DNA of 60,000 bases, taken from Polytrichum commune (Eukaryota > Streptophyta > Polytrichopsida > Polytrichales > Polytrichaceae). Below, piece by piece: positions 1 through 25,467 of the stretch. The notes beneath the pieces were generated by a model. That model ran no database searches. It was not told the origin of the DNA and saw only the letters and a list, made by a program, of their open reading frames with translations. The translations under genes were made by a program, and so were the position numbers. Location: NCBI GenBank assembly GCA_950295325.1, contig OX485805.1:29935501-29995500 (forward strand). Direction: 5' to 3'. Within the stretch, counting starts at the first letter, position 1, and each line of letters begins with the position of its first letter.

Positions 1-1430
1 TCCTCTCTTCTCTTGCGCGAGCGGTTTACGCTTCAAGAACGCATGCACAGAGACTCAAACGAGTAGGATGCGCACATGAACTATTGTGAGTGTCTGGCGC
101 AAAACAGAACAATAGATTACCTGGAAACAGGATCACGGAACTTGAGAGAAGTCGGACAGGACGAACGCAATGAAAGTTGACGAGTAGGCGACAAAATGAG
201 TGCGCGGTGTCTTGCCAATGAGAGCTTCCACCACACCATGATTCCTGCGACCACTGCCCCCTCCTCTCCCCTCGCCGCTCTCCTCCCGCCCTCGAGTCTC
301 TCTACTGGCCCTACTTAAGCAGTGTTGAGCACCTCTCTATTTCTCTCCCTCTCCTACAAATGGCTACATACTCCCTTTGCCGTCCTACTCATGATGACAG
401 TACAACATCCTATTTCACCCGCAGAAAACCAAGCGTCCTACACTTGTGCCAACCCCCCGCGCCATAGAGTGTCTTCCCTCGGCACGATCCACGCCCAGCT
501 GCACCAAACCCTGGACGCCACACCGCGAACAAGGCGCCGCGCTCTGCACACCTTCCGCCCCGGTGTCCGCCCTGCTCCTGACGACTGTACCGCGCTCCTC
601 ATGGCGCAACCCTAACCCCTTCGCTCCCAAACTCCCCTCCTTTTCTGTTTCCTTCCCTCCCCTCCCCGCAGCATGCCGCCTTCCCTAACTTAAACCATCT
701 CTTCTCTCCCTCCCCTCCCCTCCCCTTCCCCCCCTCCAAGGAGCACAACACCTACCGATGCCTATACCATCCTTCTCTTCACTTTCTTCTCTTCTGTCCT
801 GTTATCTTCCTTCCTTGCTTGCCTTCCTTTTCCTCCAAGTAGCACACGGCCTACCCGGACCTAAACCATTCCTTCCTGTGCCTCCAAGCAGCACAGAGCC
901 TGACCTGACCTAAACCTTCAAACCCCTGCCCAATGTGCCTGCGGGCACCTGCAACGCCGACGCAACACGCAGAAGAAAGCGCTCCGCGCGGGAGCTTGTC
1001 GAGAGAGTTGTGTCGCGGGGCACGGCGATGACGAGCGCTTCGATCGCACGAGGCGAGAGGGAAAAGGAAAGCAAAGAGCAGTGGAGCGGGGCCGTTGGTG
1101 TCCGCCGAGAGCCTGCTGTGCTGCGAGAAGGAAACAGACTGGGGCGGGTCCCCGGCCGCTAGAGGGCCTGCGAGCGACGCGATCCGACGGTGCGAGTCTG
1201 CCTAGGTCTACATCCGACGGTGTGGAGAGCATGCCCGCCCGCCTGCACATTACCACTCTCCCCCCCACGTCCACGAAGGACCTACGAAGCTTCCAGATCC
1301 GCGTCCACGTCCCCAAATTACATCTTGTACACTTGTCGTAGGTGGAGCTGACCAGGGTCCCTCCCCCGCCGTAGCCAGTGTGCTCTAACTTATCAAGAAC
1401 AATAACATTTCCGCCCTCTTCCATCTACTC
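1..1430. other. GC- and pyrimidine-rich stretch, no gene recognised
   Basis: Positions 230-920 are dominated by C/T runs and 930-1345 are GC-rich with many CpG. Open frames exist on both strands, the longest on the minus strand at about 918-1424, but none shows a recognisable domain, and open frames are expected by chance in GC-rich DNA. It could be the 5' flank or first exon of a gene lying to the left of the window, but nothing in the sequence establishes this. Confidence 0.4.
664..920 (+). repeat. Four dispersed copies of a ~38-bp motif
   Basis: Related blocks begin near 664, 735, 832 and 880. Each starts with CCTCC(AAG/CCG), continues with NAGCA and ends near CCTAAACC. They are separated by pyrimidine-rich spacers of differing length, so this is a loose, diverged array and not a clean satellite. 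No function is evident. Confidence 0.5.
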
Positions 1431-1533
1431 CGAGGTTTGGTCCCATGCAGTTCGTTCCACTTCTCAAGTGGAGGTTTCTCTTAAAAAGCCATCTCATGCC
1501 CCAATCACACCAAACCTTCCGTCCAGTTCCAAC

Positions 1534-1940
1534 CATGAAATTTTTGGGCATTATGTTCAAAAACAGATGTTGGCCCATCACTTTTCACACTTTTTCAGCC
1601 AGAGATGCCGATGGATGGTGTTTGAATAGGTTGGTGTGGTCAATCCCTCGGACCGGCGATAGTGACACCGGATGGTTTAAAACTTGTGGTCACATTACAT
1701 GTGCAAATGAATCGTCATTTTCATTAGTTCAGTGAAACCATGTTCCAATGTTGGGGATTATGTTCAAAAATAGATGTTGGTCCTCCACTTTTCACACTTT
1801 TATAGCCAGAGATGCTGATGGATAGTGTTTGAGTTGGCTAGTGTGATCAGTCCCTCGTACAGGAGAGTGACACCGGATGTTTTGAAACTTGCACTCACAT
1901 TACATGTGCAAATGAGTCGTCATTTTCATTAGTTTAGTGA
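1534..1940 (+). repeat. Tandem direct duplication of a ~200-bp block
   Basis: Copy 1 runs about 1534-1735 and copy 2 about 1740-1940, an offset of about 207 bp. Both hold, in order, TTATGTTCAAAAA, CAGATGTTGG or TAGATGTTGG, CTTTTCACACTTTT, AGCCAGAGATGC, GTGACACCGGATG and CACATTACATGTGCAAATGA, ending with CGTCATTTTCATTAGTT. The copies differ by scattered substitutions and small indels, so the duplication is old. No coding potential was recognised. Confidence 0.85.
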
Positions 1941-3235
1941 CATGTGTTGGGTTGAAGAGCCACGAGGTCTCGCACACGTCAAAGTTGACTAGTTCACGAA
2001 TAAACCAAAATATTGAGATTAAATGTGTATAATCCGATGTTAAAGTCTCATTGGCTCCCAAAATGGCAGGCCATGTTTTTTCCCCATCATTTTCAAGAGT
2101 TGGCAATATGATGGGAAGGCGAACCCCCCTTCCCAACTGCCAATTTAATAAAGAATCAAATCCTTCTTTTTTTTAACTCCCGGAATGTTAGGACGGTGGC
2201 GTCAATGGTGGAAACCGGCAGTTTCAAAGCAAAGATAGATACGATTTTATGATAGCATTGATGTGAAGAAGTGCAACTTGCCTTGTGGTGCAAACATAAA
2301 TCCAAAATTGATATGTTGCTAATCAAATTGTAAGTTACAATGTAATTGCAAATCTACGAGGCGGTGCAAACCATGCCCAAATTAGGTAGTGTAGCAATTA
2401 ACATATATTGATGTGAAAATCGACATTCATGAGTCATTTTAATTAGATTGGCTCTACAATTTGTAATGCAGCAATAAGCGTCTCCAATTTGCCACCTAGT
2501 GATTTCAAGATCATTTGCTTGATTCAATGATTATTGTTTCTAAACAAATATGCACCCTAACCTCTATAATATTACCTTCCATGATTTTACTCCCTCTCTT
2601 ATATCCCAAAATTATGTGGAACTGATGTGCAAATTATTTAAATATCTCTTCATATCATCACGTATCCCTCCCATATATCATGGGTTCTGACATTAAAGTA
2701 ATCTACCAAAGAATTCAAACCACACGGTCACAAACATCACGTTGTCATCATTGCAATATTGACTTTGTGTTATTCCATAATGTCACATGCTACACCAATT
2801 CTCTTTTATCACGCATTCATGTTAACACTACATACCTCCTTAACATTACATGCATTTTGGTTGCCATAGCGCGTGATATTACGGTGGTTAAAGTGTATCA
2901 TGAGTAATCAAATATCGGAGAGGAGTTAAGTAGGTTATCCTCGTCCCTAGTTGAACCAAAATAACATGTGGAGGGGGGATTGGGCTATCATGGCCCTTCT
3001 TTATGATGGGTTGGTTGGCTTCAACACACTTTTGTGAAAAGTTGAGCATGTGGCATGTCACAAAGGCATGACATTGGGGGGGGGGCATGGGTTCGTGAAG
3101 CATGGTGGAGAATTAGCCACATTTGTGAACAAGGCGGTATGTGGAGTTGAACCAAAAATATTTGAATGAGCCTTCTACCGACTAGCTTGGAACTAACCAT
3201 TTAATCTATTTAATTCATATATGTAGGGGTATGTA
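1941..3235. other. AT-rich intergenic DNA, nothing recognised
   Basis: No open frame with recognisable content, no RNA gene and no clear repeat structure was seen in this stretch. Confidence 0.5.
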
Positions 3236-3341
3236 GTGGAGCATGTTGCTTGCAAGAGGATTCCCAATGCTCCCATAGTTGTTCCATGTCGAGGAACAAC
3301 TATGGGAACAATAGAAAACCTCATGTAAGCAACATGCCCCA
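3236..3341. repeat. ~105-bp hairpin (MITE-like or miRNA-precursor-like)
   Basis: The two halves are inverted copies around a 7-nt loop near 3286-3292. The stem next to the loop is perfect for 15 bp (TCCCATAGTTGTTCC against its complement). The outer stem pairs GCATGTTGCTTGCA with TGTAAGCAACATGC, and the middle has mismatches. The size fits a small foldback element or a miRNA-like precursor. No flanking target duplication was identified. Confidence 0.75.
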
Positions 3342-6300
3342 CATTTGATCCCCACATACATTGTGCAAAGCCCCGTTGTGTCTCATGGTCCCATGCACTC
3401 CTGCCCCCCTCCTCAAAGTATGCCCTTGTGCCCTACATGGCCCATGCTTGATTGTTTTGAGAATAATATACATTGGATCCATCTAAGCGTGCATGATTTT
3501 CAAAATGTATTCAAAGTTAGAATAAGTAATGCATTTTGGAAACATATAGTTTGCATGTACTATTACATGTACATATATTATAAATATGATGATTTTGTCA
3601 TTCATTGTCATATTGCAAGTTGGCCTTTCTAGCTGAAGTATTGTATGTTGGTCTTTGCAAATGAATAAGGGGGGTGCACCTTACATTAAAAACCAAGAAC
3701 CAAATGTGTTCGCAACATGCTCTAAAATCCCCTATAGATTAAAAAATAAAACAACAAATAAAATTCCACCATAAAATAAAGCATACATGTACAATTGTAA
3801 TGATAAAAATATAAGTGACTGTATACAATCATCAACATAGTATATAAATATACTTTTGAATAATAAGGAACCACTATCATATGTGTTATGAAAAACCCAT
3901 ACATTCATTAATAAAATTGTTGAAGACTTTTTCATCCCCCAGATGTAACTTATAAGCATCTAAGTCTACGATATATGTCATAGAAGCTAATGCAATTTTA
4001 GTTTCCAAATCTATCATCAAATGATCCGTAAGATCGTAAGTACACTTGTTGTTGATTCCTTTTTGATACCAACATAAACCAATTGACATGCTTGAGCCTA
4101 GAACTTGCAAAAAATATGATCCCTAAATGCTTGATCCAAATTGTTGCATGCAACGGAGGTTACTGATGATATGAACATGATTGAGACACATGGGAATCAA
4201 CACCTTGGCAATTTTGATGTCAGCCATGTTTTAACTAAGTCATCAACCACCCCCATCAACCCCAAAGAAGCACCGCAAAGAAGCACATACCGTTCCTCTT
4301 GCAACCCTAAGCAAGAAGTGGCCATGTTCTTAGCCGAGGTACCCCTTCCAAAACCCTCGTATTGCCTCTTGCATGCCTACATGCATGAGATAAGACAATG
4401 AAAAAAATATTCATCTTAGTCTCATCCAATGTTAAATACTTCTCCCATAAAGTTTTGTGACCCTACCAAACAAGTAAAAACATTATATATCTTCTAGAAG
4501 TCATTCGTATATGTACATAAGTACGAGTTATAATTTTGTGACATGCAACAAAACTTATGACCATCACATCTAATTTATAAATCTTACTTGTGGCCCACTT
4601 CTCTTTTGTAGGGTGGTTGTCAATAGGTATCAAAGATTGTCCGAATGCCTCAACATTTTATAAACTACTATTTAAATTGATTTGAAACTATAGGAGCACA
4701 TGTATAGAATATTAGAATGAGGAAGGTTGATCGGGAATTTTTTAGGGTTTCACTTATGCAAGAGTTGGAAAACATTCCCATCGATGTATTCCCTTTATTG
4801 TTTTGAAGACATGTCTATTGATTTCAATAGATTTTCCAACAAGTTGAAAATGTCGAGACACGATCTTCATTGTTTCCACCCATCCACTCAAAGAACAAAC
4901 CCAACAAAATTAAAATACAATAGTTGCCCAAGTTATACATCCGTACATGCACATGACAATCCAATAGTTTGTTAGGCACCAAAATGATGATGGTGGGTGG
5001 GAAGGGTCATGTGCATTGTATGTTCATGGTGACAAGATGAACAAAATGTTGTCAACATTGCTTCTTCATAGCCCAATGAAGTGATTGCATTGTTTCTAGT
5101 TTGATGAACTCTTTAAAAAAAAAAAGGTAAAATAGTTGCTAATATTACAATATGAAATTATGCTAGTGAGAGGGGTTCCCAAGCTATATTTGGAGGGGCA
5201 AAATTGCATTATAAGATGATGGCAAAGAGCTCGATTGCCCCTCGATCATGCATAATGATATGGTAGCACATAATGCTAGAAGGAAAACTTGTCCATTACA
5301 ACCATATGTTGTGACTTGGTCATGCGATTTGTGGTAAGAAAATGTATTAATAAATAATGTCAGTTGTCATCCAGAGAGTTTTGGTTTCAAATATTGGAAA
5401 ATTGGCAACCAAAAACCTCTGGTTGACAACCGAAGTTATTTATTCATGCATTCTCTCACCACAAATGGTACCCTTCAAGTCAAAAGATATGGTTGAAATG
5501 GACAAATATTATTCTAGTGTTATGCATCGGAAACTTCTTTGCCACTTCTTCCCACTCGTGGCTCTAAGTCAAGCTTCTCGACCCCTAATGTCCCATGCGA
5601 CCATAATATGGTCATGAGTAATTTGTCGTGATCCCTTTGACGCTAGTTCGGATGGTTTCTTGATTGTGTCAATTCCTCCCCTTGTCCATGTTCAAGTATG
5701 CTATGATTCTGCCATGTGGATAATTTTGATTCAACATAGTTAGCTATATTTGGAATTAATCAATCAAATATGGTAGTGCGCTCTCAACTAGTTTACAGCA
5801 AAACCGGTCCACGAACCAAAACTTGACATTTGTCACCTACACGGTGTAGGGACAACATATCATAAACATTTTTTTTTTGTTGATCCCTATGCACAAATGA
5901 TTCCCAATTGATCTGAAAATTTGCACGACACTCAAATGTAGCAAATCCTAAACATCTACCTTTGGAATTCTTAGTTGGACATGTGTTGGTGGGTGTAAAT
6001 CCATGTGGAACGTGTGTAGTTGTGTCATCACTGCCTCAAATTGCAAAGCTTCTCAAAAAATCACAAAATAATAGTTTCAAGATTTGTGAGTTGATTGGAG
6101 TAGATATACTGCCCTTATTTGGAATGAGATTAACATTTTTTCATCAGAAAACCAGGTTGGATAAAAAAACGAACCCTGATTTAGTTTTTAAACAGTTGTT
6201 CCTCAAGACCAATATTAACATTCATATTATAATCTCCTACGAAACAAAACTTAAACATTTAAAATTTAGATTGTGAGTAGTCACCTTTGACTTGGAAACA

Positions 6301-8909
6301 TCTATGTGGTTGGATTTATCAATGAAGTTGTGATCTTCAACTACGATCGTTATAATTGAAGTCACATTGTATGGGTAGATTTGAGGAAAATTGGGCATAG
6401 GAAATTAGGGGTTAATACTCCTTGGCTTACATACTCCCAACTTCCATGTTATGATAACGTGTGTGCCGTACTAAGTGAAAACTATGTGTATAAATAAAGT
6501 TTGTAATCTATGTGAAAAAATAGATTCAATCCATCTAATTGGTGATCGAATATCTAAGAAACACATACACACGTACATGGAGTATTGATTAAGATTGAAT
6601 GCGTGATTCACATTGAATTGTGTTACAAGTTCCGATAGCTTGATTGATAGGACACATAATCTATTGGTATAATAAGACTATCATTTGTGGATTACATGAC
6701 TAGACCGTTAACCTACTAGTTCAAACATTGGTGAAGACAATACAATATTCATCAACATTCCAATGTACTAGATCATTGTGGGTATCTCTTCCACAAATGA
6801 GATATTGTGCAAACTGATGTGAATTGTTGTTAAGTAATGTTTAAGTAACATGCCAAATTAAGTCCAAGTTTATGATTATAACATGTTGAATTATATTTTA
6901 GGATTGTATAGTAAGATCCTTCAAGAAAATATGCAAAGTTGATTATGATAATATTCATTATAGTTTCACTATTCAACACATAATTGTATATATATATATA
7001 TATATAGTTTTAAATATTGTGATTTTTCATCAATATCATAGAATTCAAGTTATCACTAAGTATTCACAAATTTCCCCATAAAAATAGCTATATTATAAGT
7101 ATATCAACGGATTTGCCCATAGAATTGAAGCAACCAAAAGATCCAAACTTTGAAAATATGTCCATATTTACTTAAATACGAGTTTGTTGTATTGCACATT
7201 GAATTCAATAGGCTTCTATACATATAAAAACAATATGTATATGTCAATACTTGGTTGACCTTGGGCTATTGTTTGTATAGTGCACAATCATAGCTAGTTT
7301 GTTTATTTAAAATGGTAAGAAACCAAAGCATGCCTGCATTTCTTAGACAAACTTTGCTTAAAAAGATGTAGCAGCCTTGTAGTAAACTTGTTGCATTGAT
7401 TTTTTGAGCCTTACCGATAGAGTCACAAGTCAAGTTAACCATGAAATTAATGACCATCGCCAGGCCCTACATCCGATGGATGCTACACATGAAGATCAAT
7501 GGTGTAAGGGTGATGGATTCACCTAGTTGACAAGCATTTCCAAACAACTGGTCCATGTGTCGATTTGACAAACATGTTGACCGCAAAGCCCAAAGATGTC
7601 CATTTCCTTCCATTGAACACCATACAATGTGTTGGCACATTCAGATGTTTGTATTTGATTTGGTGGACATCACTGAAGGGTTGATGATGTCATCCTCATT
7701 TGTATTTACAGAATCCATGTTGATGTAACAATTTTGGCGCCATCCACAATTGGAACAACCACATTCTAAGTACATCTAGTAGTGTTGGGTTGTCAAAAAA
7801 TATGTTTCTTATCCTTAATGATGCAATCGGGGCAATCTCATATGCAAATCCTTACGATGTTGTTCCTATATGATTCCACATAAAATAAAATGTTTTTTCG
7901 ACAATAAATCACAATGCTATACCCCCCGCAACCACGCCCACTTCCATGATGTGATGGAATGCCCAACAAAATGTGACGGAATAATCTCAATCTCTAAATT
8001 TAAACAATATTTCTTGCATGCTGGTTGATATGTACACAAAACCCAATAATCAACATTTTTCCAAGGCTTCCTTAATACACCACAAAGTATAGCCTTACAT
8101 GGTTTTGTGTTTGAGCACCCAATACTTGGGCACATGTAACGGAAATCATAAATGTCCTTTAAAATTACTTTTCGTAAACATGCTATGGGTTCACATACGA
8201 GCTTGCATATATGGTCAAGGGTGAAGCGTCCTCGTCCACACCACCATCGTCTCTTTCTCTTTTGTATAAATTTTTATTCTGCATCTAGAATGTTGTACGA
8301 CATTCACCCCCCCCCCTTGACAGGCCATACATTAAATGATTCAAAATATTGGGGTGTTCAACGGCGGTGACGACGCTTACAACCCTACACTCATGCCAAC
8401 TTGTTCTCATAGCCTTGATTTTGTTGGAATGATTTCAATGTTGGAAAAAGGGGTCAACAAACAAGTTGACGCATGACACATCACCCAATTCTCCAACCGG
8501 TTGTATTGTGCACAACCTCCATGTGGAGGGGATTGAGCCAAAAGAGGTGTTTGTGGTGAATTTAATAATGTGCATGCTTGGGTGGTTTGTGCAACTACGT
8601 TCTCCTCTAAAATTGCAAGAATGTTACAACAACCTTGTGCCCATTGCACTTCACTAACCAAATATGAATAGTTGATTTGTTGATAGTGTCAACTTTTGTT
8701 CCACATGGTTTCACTTAGCAAAGTGGACAACCATGCAAGTTCATGTGTTACACATAGTTATTGGCCTTGTGCTTTTTTTCAACACTCTGCCAAATATTGT
8801 TAGCTCCATAATGCCACTAAATTGTTGCTTCCTCTCTATATGCCTCAATGATCTTTGGGTTCATGCACTCACAGGTCGTTGGCGACCTCCTTTGGTATAT
8901 TGTCAAACC
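3342..8909. other. AT-rich gene-poor DNA with a TA microsatellite
   Basis: No gene was recognised. The open frames are short (at most about 104 residues), unsupported by domains and scattered on both strands. A perfect (TA)n tract of about 20 bp lies at 6987-7006, with several poly-A/T runs. The stretch is most simply old, decayed repeat and intergenic DNA. Confidence 0.5.
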
Positions 8910-9067
8910 ACAACATTATTCAGATCCATAACATTGTTTTGTGGGATTGACAATATTCCATCGAATATTCGCAATATTCCCCATATTCAAACCAAATGTG
9001 GGGACTATAAGAATATTCAATGGAATATTGTCAATCCCACATAACAATGTTATGGATCTAAATATTG
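8910..9067. repeat. ~155-bp near-perfect inverted repeat (foldback MITE-like)
   Basis: The left arm (8910-8980) contains AGATCCATAACATTGTTTTG, TGGGATTGACAATATTCCAT and AATATTCCCCA. The right arm (8996-9067) is its inverted copy, ending in ATGTTATGGATCTAAATATT. The loop is only about 15 nt. The 10-bp word GACCTCCTTT occurs at 8884-8893 and again at 9072-9081, which could be a target duplication, although the repeat arms stop about 16 bp inside the left copy. Confidence 0.8.
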
Positions 9068-9538
9068 TTATGACCTCCTTTGCATACTCTTTGATCTTTG
9101 TGTAACACACCACACAACCACCACCCTCGAGGTATCATATATAACTTTGGTCCATAGAGAGAAAGAGAAGAAACATTGACCTTAGTGGGATCAGCCAAAG
9201 ACTTTGGTCCATACCTAAAATACACGAGTAGGAGTAGAACATAGAAGGTGTTGGTATTGGTGTTGGTGACAACATAAGATGGAAAGGATTGTGGGTGTAT
9301 GCGTTGTAAAAGTGTGTATATGTGTTGTGCTTCATGATGAGGAGCTCTAAAGAATGTGAAGTTGTTTGGATTTTGCATCATTTGGGACCATTTAGTAAGC
9401 TTTGATGGACTTTTTGGAACCTTTGGCGTCCTAAAACATTGCTACTCGCGTGCCTTCCCTTTGACATGGTGAAATACTTGTGCATAGTAGAATAACATGT
9501 TATTATAAGCTTGCGAATTCTAAAAGAACGATAAGAAT

Positions 9539-10345
9539 CATCAACGAAACATGTGGGAGAAAGAGGCAAAACATCCCATAAGTCATATGAGATATATGTA
9601 GAGTCTAAAAAGTGGAAGGAGGAGAAAATATTCTAATAAACTATAAGAATTCCGACTCATATCATGTATATTGTTGACTTTTAAACCACAACTACTTTTC
9701 CGGGAGGGGATGAACATCCTAATTTATAGCATGAGAATAGGGGATGAAAGTCATCATCCAATGAAGCATGTGGGAGAGGGAGGAAAAACATCCCAATTAG
9801 TCATGAGCAAATTCACACTATCTAATTCGTTGTCCTCAGATATTGTGCATGATATTAGAAGTTGAGTCACATCCTATATATCGTTTTGGCGCCCCGGGGG
9901 GGGGGGGGGGGGGAGAGGGGGGCACCCTAAATTTTGTCACGAGTCATTCATCCAATGAAGCATATGGAGGAGGAACGAAAACATGCCATTTAGCCATGAG
10001 AAAATATACAAATACCTTAAAAGTTGTGTATTGTGCATGTTATTGACAATTAACTCACAACCTTTTTTTGGTGGGGGAGTGGGGATGAGATTAAGGAATG
10101 AAAGTCACCCATCCAATGAAGCATGAGGGGGAGGGAGGGAGGAAAATTATTTCAATTAAGTAGCCATGAACAAATTGACAATATTTAAAACAAAGTTTGT
10201 GCATTGTGTGCATTTTCACAATTCACAATCGAGTCATAACCCTTCTTTTAGGGGGTGGGGGTGGGGGGATGACCGCCCTAATTTTTGGCACGAGATTAAG
10301 GGATGAAACTCATCCATCCATTCATCTAATGAAGCGTGTGGGGGA
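9539..10345 (+). repeat. Diverged tandem repeat block upstream of the PKL gene
   Basis: About five imperfect copies recur around the landmark ATCCAATGAAGCATG followed by a purine-rich GGGAGAGGGAGGAAAA-like run, near 9539, 9757, 9951, 10112 and 10323. Units also share an AGTCATGAG/AGCCATGA word, a TTGTGCATG word and a G-rich block before GGGGATGA. Spacing is 160-215 bp. The block ends about 275 bp before the PKL start codon, so it lies in or next to that gene's promoter region. Confidence 0.75.
9896..9913 (+). repeat. Uninterrupted 18-G tract
   Basis: Eighteen consecutive G bases follow CCCC and are followed by AGAGGGGGG. It lies in one unit of the tandem block upstream of PKL; sister units have shorter interrupted G runs. 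Such tracts are length-unstable, so the exact count may reflect assembly. Confidence 0.85.
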
Positions 10346-10379
10346 AAAAAACTTATGGCCATCCCATTAGCAAATTGGC

Positions 10380-10618
10380 CCTTCACTTTACTTTACTTAC
10401 ATTGAAGGAAGGAGAGGGGAGGCAGCCCAGCCTAGCCCAGCCCTGTCGCAGCGCAAGCTCCAGCTATGGCGACCCTCCGCTAAGTAATCCCCATCCTAGC
10501 AGACGGGAAGGGAAGAAGGCGGCAGGGGCATGCGAGCCTGCCTGCTTACTGCCCGATTGATTCTCATCTCACACTTACTTTTCTTGTCGACAATTTTCAC
10601 ACCGAATTTTCATCTGCA
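10380..10618 (+). promoter_or_regulatory. Probable 5' leader and proximal promoter of PKL
   Basis: This stretch switches from AT-rich flank to a purine- and GC-rich leader directly before the PKL initiation codon. The ATG context is GCAATGGC, with the G at +4 and GC after it that are common in plants. No convincing TATA box was identified, so the transcription start cannot be placed from sequence alone. Confidence 0.4.
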
Positions 10619-24203
<13,585 letters not shown>

Positions 24204-25064
24204 TGATAGGTATTCATTTTTTGTGGGGTTAGGAGGGGTGGAAACAAAGGATTTAGATAGACATGGCCTGGGTCTGCACCAGAAGTTCTGGGCTTGCAAA
24301 TTGTAAATAGCTCCCTTGTCACTCGCTTATGCTGTTGTGCAGTACTTGGGCCTCTCTAATTTTGAGCACTTGTCAAAAAGCTCAACTCCAACTTTGTGTA
24401 ACCTACTTTTCACATGGCTGGGACTATTGTTGATATTGGACGAACGCCTTCATCTTAATATACGAATGGCTTCATGTCAAAGCAATTTTTGGAAAGGGTC
24501 CAGCAGCAAGTGAAAGGATTTGAAAAAACCCTCACTCAATTTTTGCATTCAAGGGATTCAATGGGTTTCTTTAGGAGGGACTGAAGGAATTACCCTTTCA
24601 GCCTGCAACACCATAAGAGAGCACTTATAATGGTCACCTATACAACATTTTTGGGAGGCTTTCAAGGCACACAATATCTTCGACCTGAGAAGACTTTGAT
24701 GTTATTAACTTACAGAGGAGGGAGCCGGAACTTTGCCCAACTCGAAAGTGGGCGTAGAATGAATGTTGAATTGGTATACGAATCCATGGTATCAATAATC
24801 AACATCTATAGTGTCATTAACATACCTATTGTGGGTATCAACATTGTAATACCAATTGAATATTGACATTTGGTGGATATTTCAAGGTGAGAGAATCTTT
24901 GTATACCTGAGATATTTTTTGGGTCAATGTTATTCTAAACCACATTCAGATTGTGGTTATTTAACCTAGAGATGAAGTTTTGGCATGGTATAAAGATCCA
25001 AGTGGGCATCAAAAAATGTTAAATCCTCATTATAGATATCAAAATGGCATTAAAGGGTGATAAG
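24204..25064. other. 3' flank of PKL, no further gene recognised
   Basis: The first few hundred bases after the stop codon probably include the PKL 3' untranslated region; no clear AATAAA-type signal decides the end. Short open frames near 24316-24513 and 24630-24866 show no recognisable domain. Confidence 0.45.
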
Positions 25065-25293
25065 ACTACACCATTTATGGTAATTAGTGTCACTTACTAT
25101 TTAGATTTACATAGTGCTATAACATTTTATTTTTGGATCTCATTTTTACCAGCTAAGGTCCAATTGATTTTTTGGGCACCATATAATATTAACATCATTA
25201 CTTGGTAAAAATATACATCAACAATAAAATGTTACATCAGTGCGTAACTCCAAATAGTAAGTGACACTAAATACAATAAATGGTGTAGTTCAA
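25065..25293. repeat. Foldback element with ~90-bp arms
   Basis: The left arm (about 25065-25155) and right arm (about 25205-25293) are inverted copies. Matching words include CTACACCATTTAT, TAGTGTCACTTACTATTT, AACATTTTATT and TTTTTACCA, in the same order in the left arm and in the complement of the right arm. The arms differ by scattered substitutions and short gaps around a loop of about 50 nt. Size and structure fit a MITE or foldback element; no target duplication was confirmed. Confidence 0.8.
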
Positions 25294-25298
25294 CACAA

Positions 25299-25467
25299 CA
25301 TAACATTATTAAGCAGTGTGAGTTTGTCATGTGGACCCTGAGAATTTAACCATGGGATGCCGCAACTAGGGCACATTTAGATTGAATTTGCGCTAGTTGC
25401 GACATCCATGGTTATATTCTTAGGGCCCACATGAATGGACGCACATTGACTGCTTAATAATGTTATG
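25299..25467. repeat. 169-bp palindromic hairpin element next to the previous one
   Basis: The ends pair CATAACATTATTAAGCAGT with ACTGCTTAATAATGTTATG. Inner stems pair CATGTGGACCCTGAGAAT with its inverted copy (ATTCTTAGGGCCCACATG, one mismatch and a short offset) and AACCATGG with CCATGGTT. The loop is about 25 nt. It abuts the foldback element ending at 25293, so two hairpin elements lie back to back. Confidence 0.8.

Noticed and set aside
918-1424. Minus-strand open frame of 168 codons
   Set aside because: GC-rich DNA with open frames on both strands, no domain, and Arg/Ser/Pro-rich composition typical of chance translation.
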